The notes below the pieces were generated by a model that saw only the letters and a list, made by a program, of their open reading frames with translations, did no database searches and was not told the origin of the DNA. Source: Candidatus Bipolaricaulota bacterium (lineage in GTDB: Bacteria; Bipolaricaulota; Bipolaricaulia; M55B111). Taken from it: a stretch of DNA of 6,087 bases. Made by a program: the position numbers and the translations under genes. The DNA is taken from the NCBI GenBank assembly GCA_018334595.1, contig JAGXLQ010000082.1:1-6087 (forward strand), read 5' to 3'. Positions 1 to 5,818 of the stretch are shown here, piece after piece (the stretch's first letter is position 1; the number at the start of each line of letters is the position of its first letter).

Positions 1-10
1 GGGGCTACTG

Positions 11-364
11 ATGAATATCACCAAACTACCCGACCACGTGATTGCGGTAATCGACGAGTCGTTGAAGAAAAAACAGAAGGTAACGACCGAGGACGTCAAG
101 TTAAAAACTGGTGATACCCTGCCGGGAGCGGGACTGTTGAGCTCCTATCGGGCCTGGAGACATGCTGGAATTGATAAAGTACTGAGGAGTTTAACCGAAG
201 CCAGGAGGGAAGAGCGGGTTGAAGATGAGTTAGGGCGAAGGAAGTGTAAGGCAAATAAGCGAATCACTGACGAGGACTGGAACGAAGACGAGAAGTTGAC
301 CAGAGACGACCCGAGTCCGGAACAGAACTCGGGTCGTCTAGATAAAGAGGATAAGGTAAGATAA
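11..364 (+). pseudogene. Chimeric frame: unknown N-terminus joined to IS30 transposase fragment
   Basis: This 117-residue frame has two parts. Residues 1 to about 70 are charged, probably helical, and match no family I can name firmly. The segment up to AWRHAG (residues 48-53) faintly recalls KfrA-type N-terminal DNA-binding domains, but I would not rely on that. From about residue 76 the sequence follows the middle of IS30-family transposases: a basic stretch, KRITDEDW at 83-90, then PSPEQNSGRL at 101-110 (family pattern WSPEQISGRL) and DKEDKVR at the end. The family continues with ISHEWIYQYI, and exactly this continues in another frame after the stop (THEWIYQYIW), so the stop at 362-364 results from a one-base loss near 361. 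The frame is also open upstream to the window edge, so the ATG at 11 may not be the true start. The IS30 N-terminal helix-turn-helix region is missing. A functional product is unlikely. Confidence 0.6.
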
Positions 365-646
365 CCCACGAGTGGATCTATCAGTACATCTGGGTCGACA
401 AGCAAGAAGGTGACAGCTTACAGGAACACCTCCGGGTAAAGAGTAAGTACAAAAACGCTACGGGAAGGACGACAGGCGCGGGGTGATCAAGAACAGAAGT
501 TCAATTGAAGACAGACCAGAATCGTGGACGAAAAAAGAACGCACCGGAGACTGGGAAGCGGATAAGTCCACCGGCAAAAACCATAAAGGCATTGGTTAAC
601 CATGGTGGAACGAATTACAAATAAAATTAATCAACTTGTAAAAATA
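233..646 (+). mobile_element. Decayed IS30-family transposase remnant
   Basis: Reading across frames reconstructs the middle of an IS30-family DDE transposase. In order: PSPEQNSGRL (frame of base 11); after a one-base loss near 361, HEWIYQYIWVDKQ and QEHLRVKSKYK (frame of base 1); after a one-base loss in the A run at 451-455, RYGKDDRRGVIKNRSSIEDRP and GDWEADKSTGKNHKG (frame of base 3), which contains the first catalytic Asp in the motif GDWExD; then, after small indels at 590-600, MVERITNK from base 602, stopping at 644-646. The N-terminal helix-turn-helix region and the C-terminal part with the remaining catalytic residues are absent. No terminal inverted repeats could be placed. Repeated frameshifts, several in or near homopolymers, mean the element is dead unless the assembly has indel errors here; the intact neighbouring genes argue for real decay. 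Confidence 0.85.
304..339. repeat. Perfect 13-bp inverted repeat (hairpin) in the IS30 remnant
   Basis: The left arm is 304-316 (AGACGACCCGAGT) and the right arm is 327-339 (ACTCGGGTCGTCT), an exact reverse complement around a 10-base spacer. It lies inside the codons for DDPSPEQNSGRL. No T-run follows, so a classical intrinsic terminator is not indicated. Confidence 0.9.
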
Positions 647-660
647 TGAAAAATTAACAA

Positions 661-667
661 AAAGGAG
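661..667 (+). promoter_or_regulatory. Ribosome binding site of the M24 gene
   Basis: AAAGGAG lies 9 bases before the ATG at 677 and fixes that start. The preceding 50 bases are very A-rich and partly made of IS30 debris. I could not place a convincing -35/-10 pair at normal spacing, so the promoter itself is not called. Confidence 0.85.
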
Positions 668-676
668 ATTTAATCC

Positions 677-1852
677 ATGAGAATCAAACTGAGCGAAGAA
701 GAACTAGCAACGCACAGAGATGGAATCAAGAAGGTAATGGATGAGAAAAATATCGATCTACTCTGTCTCTTTTCACCGCGAGACATATTTTACCTAACCG
801 GACTCTACTTGATCCAGACAGAACGTCCGGCGGGTCTTTTGTTTGACGGCAAATATACCACTGCCTTCGTTCCCACACTGGAGAGAGAACACGTAGAAGA
901 GCTCGGTGGCGTTGACGAAATAATTGCCTACGGCGAATATCCCGGAGAGACTCACCCCGTAGAGCAACTGGCAGGAGTAATCGAAAGCCGGAATGTAGAA
1001 AAACTTGGCGTGGATAGCGACGGCTACACCGGTGGCATGGGTTACCAGGGGCCATCACTTTCCGAGGTTCTTGAGGTGGAAATAGAAGAGCTACCCCGAA
1101 TGATAGAGGACATAATGCAGGTGAAAACCGCCGAGGAAATAGAATTGATCGAAGAAAGCTGTCGCTGGGGAAACTTAGCTCACCGCTACCTACAGGACTA
1201 CACTGAGCCAGGCAAGACCGAAAACGACATTTCCACTCAAGCTTCACTCGACGCATCTAGGGTAATGTTAAAGACGCTCGGCGAGGAGTACTACTCCCCA
1301 AAAGGAGCATCGCTTCCTGCTTCAGCTGGATTTCGTGGACAGATCGGTAAAGGCAGCGCCATACCTCACGCGCTAACCAGCAACGCCACGGTCAAAGAGG
1401 GTGACGTACTGGTAACCGGTGCGTTAGCCAACGTCGGCGGCTACGTTAGCGAGCTGGAGAGAACCATGGTAGTTGGCAGGCCGACCAAAAAACAGACTAA
1501 GTTCTTCAAATACATGGTAGAGGCCGGAGACATAGCGATGGACGCGATAAAACCTGGTGCCAAATTCTCCGACGTCGATCAGGCAGTCTCGGACTTCTAC
1601 AAAGAAAACGACCTCGAAGAATACTGGCGCCATCACACCGGTCACTCCATAGGCTTTGGTGGCCACGAAGCACCCTATTTCGACCGCTTTGACGACAGAG
1701 AAATAAAGACAGGCATGGTGGTAACGGTCGAGCCTGGACTGTACGTCCCCGGCTTCGCCGGCTTCCGTCATTCCGACACAGTTCTCGTCACCGAAGACAG
1801 CTCTAGAATGTTGACTTATTATCCGCGTGACCTGGAGAGCCTTACTGTTTAG
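677..1852 (+). CDS. M24 family (Xaa-Pro peptidase/creatinase-like) hydrolase
   Basis: This 391-residue protein has the usual two-domain M24B layout: a creatinase-type N-terminal domain (about 1-145, with YLTGLYLIQTERPAG near 39-53) and a pita-bread catalytic domain (about 155-385). There is no signal peptide or membrane segment, so it is cytoplasmic. Family landmarks are present: PHAL with H231, GHSIGFGGHEAP with H323 and H330, and TVEPGLY with E352. The metal-site positions are unusual. Where metallopeptidases have D..GY.SD.TR the sequence has G248 and E259 (GGYVSELERT), and where they have R.EDT it has RHSDT with S366. Three of five metal ligands are therefore replaced, while H231, E261 and E352 align with creatinase residues held to be catalytic. 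An amidinohydrolase-like or other metal-free C-N hydrolase is more plausible than a prolidase, but the substrate is unknown. The gene stands alone on this strand, with a strong ribosome binding site directly after transposase debris. Confidence 0.85.
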   Translation: MRIKLSEEELATHRDGIKKVMDEKNIDLLCLFSPRDIFYLTGLYLIQTERPAGLLFDGKYTTAFVPTLEREHVEELGGVDEIIAYGEYPGETHPVEQLAGVIESRNVEKLGVDSDGYTGGMGYQGPSLSEVLEVEIEELPRMIEDIMQVKTAEEIELIEESCRWGNLAHRYLQDYTEPGKTENDISTQASLDASRVMLKTLGEEYYSPKGASLPASAGFRGQIGKGSAIPHALTSNATVKEGDVLVTGALANVGGYVSELERTMVVGRPTKKQTKFFKYMVEAGDIAMDAIKPGAKFSDVDQAVSDFYKENDLEEYWRHHTGHSIGFGGHEAPYFDRFDDREIKTGMVVTVEPGLYVPGFAGFRHSDTVLVTEDSSRMLTYYPRDLESLTV

Positions 1853-2167
1853 GGGTCAGATAACAGTCATAGCAGCCTAAATAGCCAAAGCAGTCGGAAT
1901 TGTCTAAGTAGCTTCGGTCACCGTCCCCGAGCGGAGTGTATTGGGTTCGTGGGGTTTGTCCATAACGACGATAGCTAGAGTTTTCTAACCCTGGGGTGAT
2001 ACGAGGTATAGATGTGTTACAAATTTCCCTCGGTTGAGTGTGTGGTTGGGGTTAACCGGATATGTGTAATTAGTTGCACTATCATGGGTAACCTTCAGTT
2101 AGGCTATGGGTAGGGTTGTTTCTGCAATGAACCTATAGAACTCTTATGTTTAGTTAATCTTGCATAA
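1853..2167. other. Intergenic stretch without a recognisable gene
   Basis: No frame on either strand gives a supportable protein, and I see no tRNA, repeat array or clear terminator after the M24 gene. The + strand is rich in G and T, unlike the purine-rich + strand on either side. It may be heavily decayed DNA or the lost 5' part of the transposase that follows. Confidence 0.6.
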
Positions 2168-2773
2168 AGAACTGCTTGTATTCAAGAGAAAGAAGGCAAA
2201 AGACACGATAGACATATAGGTAGGTTCCTCAAAGCGGTACTTAACCTGGGGATAACACCCATATACTCCGCCCACTCTAAGCCGTGGAAGGTCGGAAACA
2301 CCGCAGGCTACAACTCGGTATTTTCCAGGAAGTTCTGGGAGAGGTTAACCTTCTCCGACGAGGAGGAGGTAGATATAGAGATAAAGAAGTTCAACCTGGA
2401 GTACGAAAAGTACAACGACTTAATCGAAAACAACATAGACCCAAAAGAGGTCAAAGACCGGACCCTGCCCGAGGACTTCAGGTTAACCGAAAGCCTCCAG
2501 GAGGAGTTAAGTGACGACTTAGACGACCCCACTATCTACTGGCTTAGGGGAGTAAGAAACGCAACTAACAGGGCAAAGAAAAGAGACATCGGCACTATTA
2601 AGATACTGGGAGAGGAGATTGAACTTCCCGAGCCCTACGTCAACCAGTTCACCTTAAACAAGCTACAGTTAAAAGACGATAAGTTATCGGTAATGGTTGA
2701 GAACGATGACGGCAAGCTGGAGACGATAAAGCAACGAAAGATGGAGGTAGAGAACGTCGACGTTAACTGTTAA
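2168..2773 (+). pseudogene. 5'-truncated rve/integrase-core DDE transposase
   Basis: A frame of 201 codons is open from just after a stop at 2165-2167 to TAA at 2771-2773, but its first ATG is near the 3' end and no GTG or TTG start lies near its beginning. It encodes the C-terminal half of an integrase-core transposase. The segment HIGRFLKAVLNLGITPIYSA is followed by SKPWKVGNTAGYNSVFSRKFW, matching the family pattern SKPWNNGS.EG.NSVFSRKFW that carries the last catalytic acid. The Glu of that pattern is Ala here (codon GCA, 2303-2305). After it come a charged helical region and a C-terminal part (ELPEPYVNQFTLNKLQ) with a short beta-type tail. The first two catalytic Asp residues would lie upstream and are not present. 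The product is probably non-functional. It converges on ftsI, with 81 bases between the stops, and I could not identify terminal inverted repeats. Confidence 0.75.
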
Positions 2774-2854
2774 GTTAGGTCTGTATCTTTATGCCAGAAA
2801 TAACCGTTAACTGAAAAAATCAACAACGTAACGTGCCCTTCCCTACCTGGAGGG

Positions 2855-4534
2855 TTAGCCGCCTTCGACCGCCGTAATAATTCGTGTGCCGACTTCGTTA
2901 AACACCTCTCCGGCGGTCGCTCCACCCCAGACGGGCAGCGTGCCGACCTCGTCGATTACGATCAGGATTAAGTATTCTGGGTTCTCATGGGGGAAAAACC
3001 CGGCGAAGGAGGATATGTATTTGTCATCAAGGTACCTTCCCCCCTCAGCCTTTTGTGCCGTGCCCGTCTTCCCGCTTACCGCGTAACCGGGGATATCAGC
3101 CTGTGTCCCCGTGCCGTCTTCAACGACCTGGCGTAACATATCCTTCATGGCGGACACTGAACTACGGGAGGCGATCAGCCCCCCGGATGAACTTCTGCCG
3201 GGTGTAGTTTCCTCCCCGTCCTCACCTTGAGTAATTAACCTGTCCACAATCGTTGGCCTGACCACGACGCCGCCGTTGGCTATCGACCCCAATTTGCTTG
3301 CCAGCTGGATGCCCGTCACGGTCATCCCCTGGCCGATGGGAATCGACCCTATCGCAAGCCCCGACCACTCCGCGTAGTATCTGAGTTTCCCCGACTCCTC
3401 GCCGGGGAGTTCAATTCCCGTCTTCTTGCCAAAGCCAGCCCTGTTGAGAAAACTCCAGAGCTTTTTTTCGCCGAGCTGTTGAGAGACTCTAATTATCCCC
3501 GTGTTGATGGAGTTCTTGATGACTTCGGAGAACGGCACCACGCCGTAATCTCTGTACTGGGCGTTGTTAACCGGATGGTTGTAAAGAACGACGGGAGAGT
3601 TTCCGTTGACCGGCGTGTCCGGAGTTACCGTCCCGCCGTCCAGGGCGGCCAGCCCGGAGAATACCTTGAGGATCGACCCCGGTTCGTACGTCTGGCTAAC
3701 CCCGAGGTTTTTTCTCTCGGAGGGCTCGTATTCGTTGTAGTTGTTCGGGTCGTAGGTTTCATTTTGTGACATCGCCAGCACTTCACCGGTGGATGGGTCG
3801 ATGACTACGCCCCAGGCATTTTTGGCCTGAAACCGCTCTACTCCCTCCTTCAGCTCCTGTTTTAGGATGTGCTGGATTTTTAAGTCTATCGTCAGGTATA
3901 CGTCGGAACCGGGCCTGCCTTCGACGAGGGTGATCTCCCTGTAGGGGTAGCGATTGGCCCCGTAGATAATCCTCTTTGCTCGGGGTTCGCCCTCGAGGGT
4001 GTCGTTCAGGGAGTACTCGACCCCCGCAAGCCCTTCGCCGTCCACTCCGGTGAAACCCACTATGTGGCCGGCTAGTTCCTCTCTGGGGTAGACTCGCTTG
4101 GTGGAGTCTATCACGATCAGCCCCTCGATTCCCAGGTTATCCGCGCGTGACTTGATCCGTTCTCCCGTTTCGTAGCTAACCTCCCTGTCGATCCAGGTAA
4201 AGTAGGACTGTCGATAGACGAGGTCGTTTAACTTCCTCCGGCTCATCTTCAGTTCTTCGACGAGTAGGTCGATGAGCAGCTCCGGCTTCGTCATGTCGTA
4301 AGAGTCGACCGCCACGGAGTAGGCCTTTTTGTTAAACGCCAGCAACTCGCCATTTCGGTCGTAAATCCTGCCGCGCTCCGGCTGGACTATGACCTTTCTC
4401 TCGTGGATGGTGTTTGCCTCGGTTTTCCACCGCTCGTGTTGCAATATCTGAACCGAGACCAGCTTCCACACGACGAACCCAATGATAATTACTAACAGGG
4501 CCGTGATGAAGTAAAGTCGCCTTCTGTTTTTCAT
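2855..4534 (-). CDS. ftsI: Septal peptidoglycan D,D-transpeptidase (class B PBP, FtsI/PbpB type)
   Basis: This 559-residue protein cross-links peptidoglycan at the division septum, acting outside the membrane with FtsW and FtsL. A short basic start (MKNRRR) precedes one membrane anchor at about 8-28. The PBP dimerisation domain begins with PERGRIYDRNG (52-62). The transpeptidase domain holds all three penicillin-binding motifs: S287-I-L-K290 (catalytic Ser287), S342-I-N344 and K489-T-G491. No PASTA domains follow, so the protein is shorter than SpoVD or Bacillus PbpB types and closer in length to proteobacterial FtsI. It follows ftsL after 19 bases; a GGAG (complement of 4547-4550) lies 12 bases before the ATG, a rather long spacing. 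It is the last gene of the operon visible here: the murE and mraY genes that normally follow are missing. No strong intrinsic terminator is seen after the stop. Confidence 0.95.
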   Translation of the reverse strand: MKNRRRLYFITALLVIIIGFVVWKLVSVQILQHERWKTEANTIHERKVIVQPERGRIYDRNGELLAFNKKAYSVAVDSYDMTKPELLIDLLVEELKMSRRKLNDLVYRQSYFTWIDREVSYETGERIKSRADNLGIEGLIVIDSTKRVYPREELAGHIVGFTGVDGEGLAGVEYSLNDTLEGEPRAKRIIYGANRYPYREITLVEGRPGSDVYLTIDLKIQHILKQELKEGVERFQAKNAWGVVIDPSTGEVLAMSQNETYDPNNYNEYEPSERKNLGVSQTYEPGSILKVFSGLAALDGGTVTPDTPVNGNSPVVLYNHPVNNAQYRDYGVVPFSEVIKNSINTGIIRVSQQLGEKKLWSFLNRAGFGKKTGIELPGEESGKLRYYAEWSGLAIGSIPIGQGMTVTGIQLASKLGSIANGGVVVRPTIVDRLITQGEDGEETTPGRSSSGGLIASRSSVSAMKDMLRQVVEDGTGTQADIPGYAVSGKTGTAQKAEGGRYLDDKYISSFAGFFPHENPEYLILIVIDEVGTLPVWGGATAGEVFNEVGTRIITAVEGG

Positions 4535-4553
4535 AAACGCAGGTTACTCCAGG

Positions 4554-4832
4554 TTACGGAACGGCCGGTTCGGCCTTCTCTTCGATTTCGGGTTCAACCA
4601 TCCCCAACCTCTCCTTCCCTATTCGCTCTATCCTGTCGTAGGAAAAGTAACGCGCGACCTGGAATTGTAGCTCCCTCTTCTTTTCCCGGATCGGCACGAG
4701 GTCCTCTTCCAGTTGATTGACCTCCCGCTGCAGGTATATCACTCGCCACGTCTGCCAGAGGTAGAGGAAGATCAACGCCACCACGAGGATTATCACGAGA
4801 CTCAGTTGAAAGAAGCCGGGCAAGTTCTTCAT
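4554..4832 (-). CDS. ftsL: Cell division protein FtsL
   Basis: This small bitopic membrane protein of 92 residues is assigned by position and architecture. A short cytoplasmic start is followed by a membrane segment at about 9-26 and then a charged coiled-coil helix at about 31-60 (QREVNQLEEDLVPIREKKRELQ region). It ends with the motif DRIERIGKERLGMVEP (66-81), which matches the RIE.IA.E.LGM..P ending typical of FtsL. A short acidic, Ala/Pro-rich tail closes it. FtsL pairs with FtsB/DivIC and regulates FtsWI activity. FtsL is normally found between rsmH and ftsI, as here. Its ATG overlaps the rsmH stop by four bases (ATGA), indicating translational coupling. Low sequence conservation is normal for this family, so gene order carries much of the assignment. 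Confidence 0.9.
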   Translation of the reverse strand: MKNLPGFFQLSLVIILVVALIFLYLWQTWRVIYLQREVNQLEEDLVPIREKKRELQFQVARYFSYDRIERIGKERLGMVEPEIEEKAEPAVP

Positions 4833-5818
4833 GGGTTCCCACTCTCCTTCTCTTGCTGCAACCTGCGGCCAGCCCGCAGCCGGGCGCTCCTGGCTCTGGG
4901 GTTGTTGGCGACCTCATCCACGGACGGCCTCTCCGCTCCAGAGGTAAGGATTTCCATCTCTCGTTCCTTGTCGCAACGGCAGACGGGTAGTTCCGGCGGA
5001 CAGATGCAGTCCTTTTCTTTGTAGTTGAAGAACTTCTTGACCCGCCTGTCCTCAAGTGAATGGTATGACAAAAAAACCATAGTTCCACCTATCTTCAGGC
5101 CGTCGAACGCTTTGTCCAGGCCTCTTTGTAGGTTTTTCATTTCTCCGTTCACGTGGATTCTCAGCGCCTGAAACGTCTTCGTCGCCGGATGAATAGAACT
5201 TGCCCGCTGGGCTCTCCCCGGTATCGCCTCCCTGATTACGGTGACGAGGTCACCCGTGGTCGAGATCCGTTCCCGCTTTCTCGCCTCTACGATCTTGTAC
5301 GCAATCCGTCCGGCCCACCTCTTTTCTCCGTACTTGCTGATTATCCTCTTGAGTTCTCCCCTTTCGTATTTGTTGACTACCTCCGCCGCCGTCAGTTCGC
5401 CCTCCTGGTTCATTCTCATGTCAAGCGGGCCTTCCTTCTGGAATGAGAAGCCCCGCTCCGGGTCATCGATTTGGAATGAGGAAAAGCCGAGGTCAAACAG
5501 GATTCCGTCCAGACGTACTCCGCCCTCTATTTCAAGGACGCGGTCGATCTCCGAGAAGTTAGCCTGATAGAGGGCAACCCGAGGGGGCGTTCCCTCGAGC
5601 CTATCTTTGGCTGTCCGTAGGGCCATCCTGTCCAGGTCCAGGCAGATCAACTCCCCGTCACCAGACATCTCCTCCGCCACGGCCCGCGAGTGGCCTCCGG
5701 TGGAAGTCGTCGCATCAAGAAACGTCCCATCTGGCTTGTGTTCGACGTCGAGGTATTCCAGGACCTGACCCACCATGACCGGTGTGTGAAGGTTGCTCCC
5801 ACCGTTTTCTTCATTCAT
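4829..5818 (-). CDS. rsmH: 16S rRNA m4C1402 N4-methyltransferase RsmH (MraW)
   Basis: The enzyme methylates N4 of C1402 in the decoding centre of 16S rRNA, using S-adenosylmethionine. At 329 residues it is slightly longer than the usual 300-320. Landmarks in order: HTPVM (11-15), the SAM-binding loop DATTSTGGHS (35-44), LDLDR (60-64), FDLGFSSFQIDDPERGFSF (108-126), DMRM (133-136), GEKRWAGRIA (164-173), HPATKTFQALRI.VN (210-224), SYHSLEDRRVK.FF (251-264) and RARSARLRAGRR (308-319). A cysteine cluster CICPP..PVCRC (271-282), seen in many homologues, is retained. The loop differs from the common DATLGGGGH: Ser39 and Thr40 replace glycines, but the final GGH remains. The start overlaps the upstream stop by eight bases (ATGAATGA). 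The protein is cytosolic; the gene's place before ftsL is standard for the dcw cluster. Confidence 0.96.
   Translation of the reverse strand: MNEENGGSNLHTPVMVGQVLEYLDVEHKPDGTFLDATTSTGGHSRAVAEEMSGDGELICLDLDRMALRTAKDRLEGTPPRVALYQANFSEIDRVLEIEGGVRLDGILFDLGFSSFQIDDPERGFSFQKEGPLDMRMNQEGELTAAEVVNKYERGELKRIISKYGEKRWAGRIAYKIVEARKRERISTTGDLVTVIREAIPGRAQRASSIHPATKTFQALRIHVNGEMKNLQRGLDKAFDGLKIGGTMVFLSYHSLEDRRVKKFFNYKEKDCICPPELPVCRCDKEREMEILTSGAERPSVDEVANNPRARSARLRAGRRLQQEKESGNP
4844..4849 (-). promoter_or_regulatory. Ribosome binding site of ftsL inside rsmH
   Basis: On the minus strand AAGGAG lies within the last codons of rsmH, 11 bases before the ftsL ATG. It supports the start chosen and re-initiation across the ATGA overlap. 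Confidence 0.6.

Noticed and set aside
615..664. Candidate -35/-10 elements in the A-rich stretch before the M24 gene
   Set aside because: TTACAA and TTGTAA can serve as weak -35 boxes, but no good -10 box stands at about 17 bases from either.
726..1256. 176-codon minus-strand frame opposite the M24 gene
   Set aside because: It lies wholly antisense to a conserved gene, is Arg/Ser/Pro/Leu-rich and has no motif.
1842..2051. 69-codon open frame on the minus strand, ending opposite the 3' end of the M24 gene
   Set aside because: It has no start codon or ribosome binding site and no recognisable motif, and its composition is unlike the acidic proteins around it.
2241..2260. CTGGGGATAACA, recalling a conserved 23S rRNA motif
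   Set aside because: The match is short, without flanking rRNA sequence, and lies in the transposase codons for NLGITP.
2284..2514. 76-codon ATG frame on the + strand
   Set aside because: It is out of frame with the clear transposase sequence (SVFSRKFW region) that covers the same bases; the product is a basic, low-complexity translation typical of a shadow frame.
2814..2854. Possible intrinsic terminator after ftsI on the minus strand
   Set aside because: A TTTTTT run (complement of 2814-2819) exists, but the nearest stem (CCCT/AGGG, 4 bp) is weak and not adjacent to it.
4594..5088. 164-codon minus-strand frame across ftsL and rsmH
   Set aside because: It is out of frame with two well-conserved genes and encodes an Arg/Ser/Gly-rich sequence with no motif.
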